In this document: one piece after another, positions 36,356-47,543 of the stretch
Layout of the letters: every line of letters starts with the position of its first letter
How positions within the stretch are numbered: position 1 is the stretch's first letter
NCBI GenBank assembly: GCA_000320605.2
Contig: KB445793.1
Span: 2,580,726 to 2,644,725 of the forward strand
Direction: 5' to 3'
DNA: 64,000 nucleotides
Source of the DNA: Gelatoporia subvermispora B
Lineage: Eukaryota; Basidiomycota; Agaricomycetes; Polyporales; Gelatoporiaceae
The notes under the pieces: generated by a model
Databases searched by the model: none
The model's input: the letters and a program-made list of their open reading frames with translations, nothing else
Told to the model about the DNA's origin: nothing
Translations under genes and position numbers: made by a program

Positions 36356-37882
36356 TCAATTCTTCGCAGGGCGAATGGCCTCGGCTAAGGGCCAGTGATC
36401 GAAGTGACCTGCCGTCAGGGCAATACGCGAATATCTGGTACCATCGCCCTACCCAGTCATGTTAGGAAATTGTCCAGCTTCGACGAGGAACTGCCACTCA
36501 CATTGAGGTCACTCGGGAAGCCCGGGTTGAACGGGATGATGCTCTCTAGATACTTAATCTGCTCATCGCTCAGCGAAACATCGAGGGACTCGATGTTCTG
36601 CATGAGCTGCTCGACCTTGCGGCAACCGATGATGGGGAAGCGTAGGGCAGCTTCTGCATGAGGTACGCGATTGCGACTAAGTTGTTTGATCTCAGCCCCT
36701 GTACAACAATAGGGAGCCGATGGGTGTGCTTACCGGCTCTGATGTTACTCGCTCCGACTTGCTTGGCAACCGCTTCCAGTGCAGCGCACACCTTACGCTC
36801 ATCTTCGGTACGCTCCTTTCCCGGGCTGCCGTGGAACCACATGCGACCTGCGAAGGGATGTCATATTTACGTATGATATATCTGTAGTCCGGATATACTT
36901 ACCCTGCTCATTGGATTGCTTCCTTGCCTCTTCTTCCGCGTCCGTACGGATCTTACCGCCTGCGACGACGTTCCAGGGTGCGAGCGCAAGGCCGTGTGCC
37001 CGGGCCATCGGAATGATCTCACGTTCGAAGTCGCGGTGGAAGATGTTCCACGCACCCTGGTAGATGGAGAAAGGCGTCTTCCCAGTCAATTTGGCATAAG
37101 TGTTACACTCAGCGACGACCCATGCAGGAGCGTCGGTTATTCCCTACCTCATTGTTAGCAAAGAGACGACAAGAGGGCGATAGAGGGACGTACCAAGTAC
37201 AGAACCTTGCGAGAGACCACCAAGTTATGAAGACCGTTCATCACTTCGGGAATGCTCGTCGTGTAGTCCCACTAGGAACGTCGATCTATTGGTGAGTAAT
37301 TTGTGAGACCCTTAGGCAATCAGAACTCACGAAGTGAACGTAGAAAATATCGATATACGAGGTACGCAATTTCTGGAGGGACGCCTCGAACGAAATGTGC
37401 ATGGACTCCAAACTGTTACCGACATAGTGCGTCTTCTGCGGGATATCTGCCATATTCTTGAAATTCGCGACGTACTGTTTACAGTTCGGCGTCAGAATTA
37501 ACAACTAGGACCAAGAGCAAGAGCACAGGCACTTGACATCCCGCGAACGCGTCCGTACACATGCACTCACCTTGGTGGCGATGACCATTTGATCACGATT
37601 GCCTCGCGCCTCCATCCATTCGCCGATGATGTTCTCGGACTCCTCTTCTTGGTACGCATTAGCGGTGTCGATGAAGTTTCCACCTGCGGCGTAATATGCG
37701 TCAAGCACCGCGATGGCGCGCTCGCGCGTCATCTCGCCCATCGCGACTCCCGACCATTTTTCGCCCGGCGCCGCGCCGCCGAGCGCAAGTGGAGAGACGT
37801 GCACTCCCGCGAGCGGAGAGAGCAAGCGGTGCCGTCCAAGCTTCGTCGCGGGCTCAGGGGGAGGCTTGAAGAGGTTGGACAT
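36356..37882 (-). pseudogene. Aldo/keto reductase (aryl-alcohol dehydrogenase type) with one frameshift
   Basis: Exons (high to low): 37882-37571, 37474-37331, 37271-37194, 37143-36903, 36847-36734, 36676-36502, 36448-36356. The product resembles fungal aryl-alcohol dehydrogenases that reduce aromatic aldehydes with NADPH, part of lignin-derived aromatic metabolism in wood-decay fungi (family knowledge). The catalytic tetrad is visible: Asp and Tyr in FIDTANAY, Lys in VIATK, His in FYVHF. The gene ends with GHFDHWPLAEAIRPAK. Exon 6 is 175 nt where the phases need 176 or an equivalent: after KLPYA the frame must shift by one (36634-36644) to reach IIGCRKVEQLMQNIES. All other junctions fit. Either a one-base loss has inactivated the gene or the assembly lacks a base. 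Confidence 0.82.
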
Positions 37883-38036
37883 TATGGTTGCTTGGTTCAC
37901 TGGTGGTCGCACTCTCAGTTGAGGAACTACGTCTGGAGGATGTGGGCTCTAGATCTCGCTTTTATACGACTGAGAGTCGCGTATTTCAAGTGTTTGTGTA
38001 TGCATCTCTGGAGAAGCGGCTCATGCGTGTTTCTGA
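37883..38036. promoter_or_regulatory. Aldo/keto reductase upstream region, cut by a transposon
   Basis: Only about 155 bp remain between the start codon and the target duplication of the hAT-like insertion, so the original promoter is displaced or truncated by the insertion. Confidence 0.45.
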
Positions 38037-38044
38037 CCTGTGCC

Positions 38045-39428
38045 TAAGGCTCCAACCATTTACTTTACGTTTACAAATTTTTTGTAAACAAACAGTAAAG
38101 AGTAAATACAAAGTAATTAGACTATAATAGACGGTTTACAATGTGAATTTCTTCTTCATAGTGAGAAGCATTTCTAGCAAGCCCACCGTGTTATATGTAC
38201 TGTGTTTTGCAGAATTGAGAGCCATATTGAGCCTAAACAACAGATACAGACCATGCAGCTGACTTTGAGTGTGCGTGCTGCAAAGATATATGGTCATGTG
38301 ACAGGTACTGTATCTTTTCGACCGATCCGGCGCGGGGTGTGACCCGTGACCAAAAGTTACAGAGCGGCGACAGCGGCGGGCTCAGTTGTTACCCAATGAC
38401 ACTTGCCTAAAGCGGACGGCGGACTACGGCGGGCGGCGGGGTGGGCGCATCTATCACTGCCCTGGGGAGCGCATAGTGCGCCGTGAGCACTGGCAAAGGT
38501 TAACGAGCGATAACAACCTGTATCTATGCCATTTCTAAGTTTTCTGCGCCGCAGGCGCGATTTTTATATTTGTCCCAACCGTTTGTCACGACCGGTGGGG
38601 ATGGCTGTGACACCGTTACATGGTCCGAAATCCGGCGAGGATGACCCCTGTGTTATGCGTGACCGCCGGATCGGTCGAAAAGATACAGTATTATGATGCA
38701 CATGAGGCATATGATGACCTCATGTTTGCTTTAACTGAGGACCACGACCTGTGCTGGTGTTTACAGCGAGTTCCATTTCAATGGAGACTTTTAGAAATTT
38801 TACCTTCAGGCACACCTGTTTACTTTCGGAGCAAACCAAACATCAGGTGACAAGATTGTGCGAAGGATCTCTCGATGTGCTAGGATGTGCTTCGCAACCC
38901 CACATTGATACGCCTAGACACCCAGAGCGACCGCTTGCCTCACTGGCCTTGTCCCTCATCTATGCTCTCGATATACGGCCCACGGGTAGTCTCCATGACC
39001 TCTAACAGTACTTTCAAAAAGCGCATTTCAGAAACTGAGCCCTGAGTAGAAATATGGTCGCAACAGTGCGACATGGCTGGGAATCGGGAATCTGAATATT
39101 TGGTGGAGCTGTGACGATCACATCTCCTCCAATGGTTTCCTGTGTAGGTTAGAGCGTGCTGCAGAATCAGCACGTGACATGAAGCCGTTTTTTCCAAAGT
39201 TCTCTATTAAAATGGAACTCGCTGTATGTGAGGTGTCTTGTAGTCTTGTGCTGTATTGAATATCACACAATCGTCCTGTAGTAGCTCAGCATACAATATA
39301 AGAAGTTTCAATGTAAAACATTTTTTAACTTTGTTATTACTTTGTACAGCTGAGAATTAAATACAAAGTAATTTTAGAGGGTTTAAACAGTTTATAAACA
39401 TAAACTAAAGAAAATGGTTGGAGCCTTA
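38045..39428. mobile_element. hAT-like non-autonomous DNA transposon, 1,384 bp
   Basis: Ends are inverted: TAAGGCTCCAACCATTT... at 38045 and its reverse complement ending GGTTGGAGCCTTA at 39428. The terminal similarity (with mismatches) extends into AT-rich DNA sharing TACAAAGTAATT on both sides. The flanking 8-bp direct repeat CCTGTGCC (38037-38044 and 39429-39436) is the hAT target-site signature. No transposase frame is present inside, so the element would need a helper. A smaller MITE is nested at 38308-38688. Confidence 0.88.
38308..38688. mobile_element. Tc1/mariner-like MITE, 381 bp, nested in the hAT-like element
   Basis: Perfect 25-bp inverted ends at 38308-38332 and 38664-38688, beginning CTGTATCTTTTCGACC. 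They are flanked by TA on both sides (38306-38307, 38689-38690). No coding capacity. It inserted after the surrounding hAT-like element. Confidence 0.85.
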
Positions 39429-39613
39429 CCTGTGCCTACCGTCTGCCGTCATTCTACAGCGCTTTTTTCAACGACAGGCCGGACCGAAGGACATTATAGT
39501 GAAGTACAGGCTACACCATCGTTATACCCTGTATAAGCAAGTTGCGAAACCACAACCGGAGTCGAATTGTGGTCGGACTGATCACCGGCTGCAGAATAGC
39601 ATTCGAGTGCGTG

Positions 39614-40175
39614 TAGTGTTGTACAGGGCCGGACTTTGAAGCCCAAGCCGGCCCGAGCGGGCCCTCAAGAGCCGAGCCTGCAGGCCCGGGGCTTTCGGGT
39701 ATGTGTTTAGATCTCATAATGTGGGTTTTTGAAGAGTTTTTGACGTGAATTTCATGTTTGTCAACCTTCTATATCATTCCAGCTCAACAGTTGAGCCGCT
39801 CCGGAGTCGTCATCGACTCGTCGAGCATTGTTGCAGGCCTCCGCGAGCGTTCAGTCAGTCACGTGCTACATAGTATTCGACAGCACCTGTGTCAACATTA
39901 TCCTAGATGTCTTCCAGTAGAGCTGGGACCACTTACGTGGTATGTTATAAGCATTACAAACATTATGACTGACGATTTGACTACATTAGGTCTCGTAGTA
40001 CTACAAGTTGGCTTAACTCGTACCGGATGTACAAAGCCCGGGCTCAGGCCCGAGCCGAGCCCTGCGGGGCCAAGCCCTCAGTGTAGGGCTCGGCTTGTGA
40101 TCTCAGAAGCCTGAGCCGCTCAAAGCCGAGCCCAAGCCCGGGGCTTGGGGCCGAGCCGAGCCCTGTACAACACTA
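39614..40175. mobile_element. hAT-like non-autonomous DNA transposon, 562 bp
   Basis: Inverted ends TAGTGTTGTACAGGGC at 39614 and its complement ending at 40175, flanked by the 8-bp direct repeat AGTGCGTG (39606-39613, 40176-40183). The interior is AT-rich in the middle, with GC-rich subterminal clusters of GGGCTCGGC/GCCGAGCCC words. No open frame of note. Confidence 0.88.
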
Positions 40176-40268
40176 AGTGCGTGGCACTGACACATGCGGC
40201 GACTCCTTAACGTTCGTCTCACCTCGGTCCAGGCATCTATCGCTTACATAAGCCACGTCTTAGGCCCT

Positions 40269-40411
40269 TATTTGTATAGGACAGCATGGCCCTAAGTTGT
40301 CCCATCCCCTTAATTATCTTATACCTTATCCGTCGGCTTATCCGAGGGATAGCTTTGTGTATAGTGTATTCTTAACCCGGTCGCCTTGCGATATCACTGA
40401 TATAGTCGCAC
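40269..40411 (+). repeat. Left terminal inverted repeat of the 12.5-kb KDZ element
   Basis: Matches the reverse complement of 52659-52801 over its full 143 bp. It contains the trace of a short frame that recurs at the other end simply because the repeat is duplicated. Confidence 0.9.
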
Positions 40412-40926
40412 GCGCAGAGCTCCTCCCTGCGTCATCCCCATGGCCTCAATACATCCTGCGACAAACAGTGCGCAATGCCGCCTTGTCCTCCCGTCAATGC
40501 CCTACCCTCGTAATACTAGACAGTGATTGTATTGTAAAAGCACGAGAATGCGTACACATAATCGCTAAAGCAAACACGAGAATGACGAGATGCAGTCAAG
40601 ATACAAATATCGGGCGGTAAATATGTCAACATGGTCGAAAGATATCGGAGCGTGGATGGAACACTACGTGAGTATCAAGGTGTTCGAACACACAGTGGCC
40701 GCTCATTGAGGCGGGGTTTCAGGCAAGAATGGGCACATGCTCGTTGAGGCAGAGCCCGGGATAGACAGCCCAAGATGACAATATGAGAGCGAGGATTACG
40801 GATTGTTGGGGGAGAGCCCGGGGATACGGTCCAAGATGGCGATACATAAGCGAAGATAAACGAGGAAACTGACACGTCGAGTGTACCAAGAATGTGAATA
40901 GCGGGGTGAGTCGCACGCTCAAGAGT
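40412..40926. other. Subterminal non-coding DNA of the KDZ element
   Basis: No gene. Two imperfect copies of a roughly 60-bp unit (GAGCCCGGGATA...CCAAGATG) occur at about 40.75-40.86 kb. Confidence 0.4.
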
Positions 40927-43900
40927 CTAGGGTGCTGGACCTCCCTGAGCCGGGTTACCACTGTATCCCTGTCGCATCTGCTGCTGCTGCCAATGCTGCA
41001 TGAACTGCATGAAGTTCATGAGCATCTCCGGCGTCATACTACCATTGGGCGCCGCCATAGGTTGGCCTTGCGGCGCAGGAGCAAACGGCATCGGAGAAGC
41101 GGCGGATGGCATCGGAAGATGGCCGAATGGCATCGGCATGAAGGGCGGCACAAAGGATGGTGCTGCTGGTGTTGGGGCAGGATGGAGAGTGGAGGATTGG
41201 GCGGCGATAGTCGCCGGAGGTATGTTTCACAGATGTTCACCGGCATCTCCGACACCTTTGTAGTAAGGCCCCAAGTACTCTCCATTGTGCACACCCGGCG
41301 GAGCTTGTCCCCTCATGGTAGGACGAGGGCAAGGCCCGGGGCGTCACTGGGGTGCATTCGATCCCTGCTGCTGCATGTCAGGGACATCTCTAAGGGTGCC
41401 CTCGCCATGATCCACACCCTTCCCTTTGTCACGCTTCACTGGCGAGCCATCGGAGGGACCGGCAGCAGGTGTCATCATCCGGATTGCAGGATGCTTGCTG
41501 CAAGCCGCAGCTGTTGGCTTCTTGGCCTTCTTGTCGACGGGGGCAGCATCCCTGTCATCCTCCGAACTCTCTTCCGGTCTCCCTCGCTTCGGCAGCGCGG
41601 GAACATCGACATAAGGCTGCATGCGCCCCTTTGAGACCGGAGTGGACGCTTTCTGGATGGCTTCCTGAGTCCTGCGAGTCATACGTTTTGATGGCGACTC
41701 GACAGGAGTGAACAGATCCACCGGTGAGATCGTGGCAGCGCTTGCGCGGGTAATTCGCCTTGGGAATTCTGCAGGTGTTGCCATTGTGTCCTTCGCGGAT
41801 GGATTGATCTGCTTCTTCACGCCCGTATCTCGTGCTTGATTGCCTGTGAGCTGCGAAGGCTTAGGCTTCGGGAGCGCAGCCATAGATCTTGCATCATGGA
41901 CTGCATCTTTCCCTCCAGCGGGCGCGAGACGGCGGATGTCAAGGAATTTGATCGAGGGATCATCGGTGTCATTTGATGGTGTCAGATCATCCTTGCTAAA
42001 CTTTGCGGGTGGCGCGCGGGTGAGGTACCGGGTGTCTCTGTCGCTCGGAGGAATCGCGGATGTGGCCTTGGATGTTCCCATGAGAGATTGCGGTTGTGCG
42101 ACTGGTGCCTTCGCAGCTGGCACCTTCGCTATTGAGGGGCCTGGTGGGTCCCTGCGAGGGCGTTTGGCCTCTGGTGCCTCATTCTCCAGCTCGAGCTCGT
42201 CCACATCTTCTGATGGCTGACCGGACTTATTGTCCTCGCTCTCGATAGCTGCCCAAATACGCCTGAGTCTCGGGGGTCTCGGCTCGTCACTAGAGATGTT
42301 GATGACATTGTGATAGTGCCCCTGTTGGGCCTCCTGACGCGGAGGTCCTTCACGGTTGGTCCAGATACGCTTCGGTACCTTCGAGAACCAGACGCGTAGC
42401 GCAAACTTCTGCGATGAGGATGGCGCCGGAGGGGTGGTGATAATCGCAAGGTAACGACGACGTGTAGCTAAGAGGATCATCAGCTTTCCATCTCTGATAG
42501 CTGGCGCATATCGGCTTACCATTAGCGTTCAGGGGATGGTTCTTGATGCACTTGAGCGGGTACACGGGATTATCGAATGCACGCATGAGGCTTTCACGTT
42601 GGTCCTGGCGAAGCCCTGCTATCCCTTTGCTATCCTTGAATGTCGGGTAAGGAACATCTTCAGGCCAATTCTCCAGCACAAGATTGTGGATGAAGAGGAG
42701 AACGTATATGGTCGTCCACGGAGTGTGCCCACCCGATGGCATCTTCTCACCAATGGCGGCATCTACGAGCAATGTTTTTGAGATTAGGTAATCATGGCGG
42801 ATGCGGATGCAGGGTAACGAAATGACATACAGATCAGCATCACAAGACGAATTCGGTTGTACTTGAGAACCTCATCAGGAGATGCTCCGGGCCCTGGCAA
42901 CTTCATCTCCTGCACGACTACAAATGGGGAACCCGCCTTAGAGCCTGCCTTGGGCGACATCGCATCATCCTCAGCCGTATTGTATGCAGCAGCAGGCCTG
43001 CCACGTCCTTTCGACATGGTCGACTTAGTAGATGGAGCGGAGTTATCAGTGGGGCCATCTGTCCTGCATGATGGTCCTGCCACAGGGGATTGGCCTGAGG
43101 CATCCATCGCTGCACCAAACACACGAAGAATGTTGGAATTCTTCCTGGCTTGTTCACTGTTGTACATCCTGACATCATCAGGATTAGTATTTTTCGAGCA
43201 GAGCTTGCTGCGGCAATGTACATGGCTTGTGCATGAACATGTCCCAAGACTAAGCCCTTCCAGTCATCGCCGAACATGCGTTACAGGACCTACAGAAGGT
43301 CAGATGGTCTGCTGCATGTTTGCAAGACGGAACTTCACTCACACCTTCCGCTCCAGGACTCTCCCAAACAAACGAGAGGGGATCATCCTGAAATGTTCCG
43401 CTACCGACGCAAACCACTGCTGATTCAAAGCCATGGCATTTGTGCCCCGTCAGCAGCCGGAACATTGTATCTTGAGTCCAGTCAGCGAATACGCGCTTGC
43501 GTGATCCCACGGTCCGCCCTCTACTAGTAAGCAGGACGTGGATATCGTAGGATGTGCCGAGGATGTCGCACATTACTTGCTCGCTGCCCTTGTAATGAGC
43601 CTTGAACGCCTCAAAGCACAATGATACGATTTCCTTCTGACTCGATCTCTCTGTGAACAGATAGTTAGACGGTCTCATCCTGCGGATCTGTAGCCAATTA
43701 TCCTTACCGATGATATCAGGCGAGATTCTTTGCCTTTCTTCCTCCTCGTTGTAGCTGAAGTGGATCTCGTACTGAGCCCATTGGCTAACCTTGTGACGTG
43801 GATGACGATGAGAACTCCCCCATATGCTGAGTACTTGATCGGGCCGAACACCATTCTCCTCCGCAATCTTGTTGACGAGCTCATCAATTGCTAGAACCTC

Positions 43901-46013
43901 TAGGAGGAGATGCTTCCGCTTCTCTCCAGCAATGCGATGAGCCGCTGCTTTAGCCTTGTCTGGCTGTGTCTGATCCAGATCACCAGCCTCATTCTCAGCG
44001 AGCGGTACCACGGGCTCAAGTCCCGCAAGCTCGTTGACGTCAAACCTTACATCGTCATCGCCAACAATGTTCGTTGTCCCTTGCTCGACAGAGGCTGAGC
44101 CACCTCGATCACTTTGGATGGCGTCTTGTTCGGGAAGTAAGGGTGATGCGTTCTGGTTAATGCTGGCTGGCGACCATCGCATCGGGGATGACGGCGGGAG
44201 AGCAGCAATCATTGCCAGCTTCTCCTCATGTGTAAGCTGGCACACTGGCGCACGATCCCCAGGGGCGGACTGCAGAGCATGCAAGGGATAGACACCCTTG
44301 ACTGGGTCTGGGAACTGGAAGTCGAGCGATGGTCCTGCGGTACTGCCTTTGTGGCCGGTACTGCCTTCACGGCCATGTGATGACGGAGGCTGTACGTTGA
44401 TGTGGGGATGTGTGGGCAGAGGAGTTGCAGGATGCCCTGTCCCATCCGAACGAGACGAACGCGAAGGCAAAGTCGTAGACGACGGGTGATGGGGCATTGA
44501 AACGGTGGGTACCTTCATCCCTACAAAGGATGGTAGTACTGGGAGGCTCGGAAGCGCTCCGCGATGTATCCCAATCCCAACTGTAGTCGCAGAGTGACCG
44601 GAGAGTGGCGTGTAGCCCACGGATCGAGACGATATGTCTGGGTCTGCGATATGCTCATGACCATGGTCTGGTATTGGCGAGACGCTATGTGCTGGATCTA
44701 CAGCAGTGGATGCACCAGGGATGAGAATTGCTGCCGGCGATTGACCCCAGATAGGACCGGGTACTGGTGAGAGTTGTTGGAGTGGTAGACTGGGAGGGGA
44801 TGCACGATCCAACTGCTCACGAAGAGTGGAAGGATCAGCAGCCGGGGACAAGCGACTGGTTCTCTCCCTGCCTCCCAAAAGATTAACATTGGGTAACAGC
44901 CAATCAGTCCTGTCGTGCACGGGATCAGCAATAGGCGACTGGTGGTTGCCTCTCTCGTGTGCGGGATCGCTGATGGGTGACAGGCGGTCAATCCTCTCGT
45001 GTGCGAGATCGGTGAGAGGTGACAAGTGGTTGACCGTCTCATGAGCGGGATTGGTGACGGGCGACAAACGATTGACTCTCTTGTGCGCAGGATCAGTGAT
45101 CGGGGATAGCCGGTCGATCCTCCCTCGTGCAGGATCAGCAATAGGGAGACGATGATTGATCTCTGGGCGTCGCTCTAAGCCTGCTGCCAAGAACAATGAG
45201 GATGCACCTAATTCTCCATCGTCCTGTCGCGATGGGTTTTCAGAATGCTCTTGAGAATGGTGAGCATTAGAGTTGCTCGCAGATGGCACCTCAACGAAGG
45301 ACGCATCGAGGAACAACATGTCATCATTAGTTGACATATCCGCAACCTGTGGTGTAATGTCTGTCAGCAAACCTCCGCGTCGCAATACCACAGATGAAAA
45401 TACTCACATATCTGAGAGTGAGTCGACGACTTTGGGCAGGGGAAGACTCATCATTTGAGGTATTAGCTGCAGACTGTTCGCGGACAGCACGATCAATCCG
45501 CTCAAAGTAGTCCAGCTCCACTTCATCAGGCATGTGCGAAGCGTAAGGATCATCATCAGAAAGGGTAGCTATGGGAGGCTGTTCAAGAACAGGATGCATG
45601 GCCGGACCACGCGGAGACAGAGGCTGCATTTGGCGTTCCGCCAAAGGGCGGCGAACTTGAGTAGGGTGAAGGTAGGAAGGATGTTCGGACAAGATACCCA
45701 ACGTGTGCTGTAGTTGGGGCAGCTGCGTTAGCAATGGTCCGGATGTGTCCGGACGGAAGGGAATGTGCTGGGAAGGATGTAAAAACGCGTCCGACACGTG
45801 CTGTAGCTGGGCCGGATGACCTAGTGACGGTCCAAATGCATCTGGGCGCAACAAGACGCGCTGAGTGGGATGCAACTGAGTGGGCACTTGTTGTGACGCG
45901 TCAGACGCATGCTGTAGGTGAGGCAGATGCGTAGCCAACGTACCAAACATATCTGGATGTGAGGGTACGCATCGCGACGCGCGATCTGCATCGCCGTCCT
46001 GAGAGGATGGCAT
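40927..46013 (-). pseudogene. KDZ-element accessory gene, repeat-rich, with several frame breaks
   Basis: Supported exons (high to low): about 46013-45408, 45346-43343 (2,004 nt, phase 0), a block at about 43290-43195, about 43184-42831, 42762-42520, 42467-41344, and a Met/Gln/Pro-rich tail ending at 40927. The protein is long and mostly disordered. It has three roughly 34-aa FRPD/LQH repeats, then six 14-aa DPAHERIDRLSPI-type repeats (44.92-45.14 kb). A folded middle follows (EENGVRPDQVLSIWG, FGDDWKGLVLGHVHAQAM, NSEQARKNSNILRVFG), then basic SP-rich C-terminal sequence. Such genes accompany KDZ transposases in mushrooms; function unknown. Breaks: TAA at 43281-43283, a frame change near 43,190, and TGA at 41344-41346 followed by more readable coding. 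An additional 5' exon up to about 46322 (MRHVDRILNVSSDD) is possible, but its splice phase does not fit. Confidence 0.6.
44921..45136. repeat. 42-bp tandem repeat (14-aa units) in the accessory gene
   Basis: Starts of successive units at 44921, 44963, 45005, 45047, 45089 and 45131 are exactly 42 bp apart. On the minus strand each unit reads DPAHxRxxxLSPI with substitutions between copies. Confidence 0.85.
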
Positions 46014-46599
46014 TCTGTGTATAATGGAGTGGTCAGCACGCCATTGGATTGATCTCACTGGTGAGAGAGTCTTACTTTTGGAACGGCTGGTACGCCGCGG
46101 AGGATACGCTGCAGGGAGATTGGGGATGGGGAAAATTTTCAAGATGAGAGAACGGTCGTATCCCAGGAGAATCCAGGATGCGTCCTCTCTATATACATGC
46201 GACATGCACGCGTCCTTTTCGAGGTGAGCGACGATCACTTCACCAAAAGGGGGATGTGATGACTGCCTCGGGTGGTAAGAATCATCTGAACTGACGTTGA
46301 GTATACGATCCACATGCCTCATGGTGTACCTGGGTAGCCAATGACATGTGGAATAAACCTGGTGAATATTCAAGTTTTTCCTTTGGAAAGACATGAAGGA
46401 CTTGTACCTCATCTTTGTGTGCTGTATTGCACCAAATGCATGCTGCCCCAGATGATGTAGTAGTCCCGGATGATAGTGTTGCAAATATGAGTATGCGACA
46501 GCATTTGGTGACGACTATCAGTAGGGTGTGCATGGTAGCGCTAGACAATGTCCAGCCTGCCAGTGAAATTGGCTCGACTCTCCTGTCCTCCATCTTGTA

Positions 46600-47422
46600 A
46601 ATGGGAAGACGAGCAAAATTCCTGACGTCCGAGGCTGCCAGGACAGCCCAGAGAGAGGCTGAAAGAGCTTATGAAGCCTCGCCGCGGTATGTCGCATAGT
46701 CACACAGCCCAACGCGGCCTGATGTCGGCTATCCTGACTATCTCACCAGAGGCAAACTCCGGCATGAAAGGTACAATGCACGGAAGTCTGCTGCTGCAAT
46801 CCAAATACCAGCAACGTGAACAGATCGGCAACACAAGCACAGTGATACAGAGCAATCCAATCAGTGGGGGTGTAGAGCACATGAATCAATCAGTACCACT
46901 ATGTCTGCCGAGGACATTGTTTCTACCTGTCGAAGATACTGTCTCAAGCTCAGTATGTATCTGTGCTTGTACCGTGCATTCTCTAACTCTAATATCGACA
47001 CAGATTCAATCTCACCGGAAGAGATTTGCATCTCAAGGTGAATGGCCGAAGGAATTGCCCGATGAGATTGTGACTCTAGCATGTTGGCCAGTCGTAAGTG
47101 AGAAGGTACGTATCTGGAACACCTTTATTGGTGCACAACATCACGACAAGATATCTGCTTATAGATAAACACTGTAAATACACTCGAGAGCCAACTGTGC
47201 AGAGTGATCAGGCAGGAGGGCCGTGATCGTGCAGAAGAATGTCGGAGAGGTGATGGACCGAGCAGATGCCCCAAATGGGCCAATCTGTTCTTCGACTTGA
47301 TGACAGAATGGCGAGCCCCATCAGAGCTAGAGAGAGCCCTCAATTATAATGATCGAATGCTGTATCGCAAATGGCTGGCGCGGCGGATTCTGTGTACATG
47401 GGAGGATGTTTCTCTGATGTAA
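46600..47422 (+). CDS. Probable small KDZ-element gene on the plus strand
   Basis: A first exon from ATG about 46600 reads MGRRAKFLTSEAARTAQREA... and meets a GTATGT donor near 46688; the highly charged helical start resembles small DNA-binding-like proteins often seen beside KDZ transposases. Downstream, introns with clean borders are visible: GTATGT (about 46951) to CACAG (about 47003), and GTACGT (about 47106) to TTATAG (about 47164). The last exon is open to TAA 47420-47422 and contains KWANLFFDLMTEWRAP and MLYRKWLARRILCTWEDV. The exons between 46.69 and 46.95 kb can be joined in more than one frame, so the full protein is uncertain. It lies in the gap between the two minus-strand genes. 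Confidence 0.45.
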
Positions 47423-47543
47423 TTGCCACCAGAGGACTTCGCTCAACTTGACGACGACGTTCAGTTGCGATGGCAGCGACTCACAAACATGCATATGTGG
47501 CCGTTTTGCTTGGACAAAATTGGTTAGATTTGGTACAGTAGGG

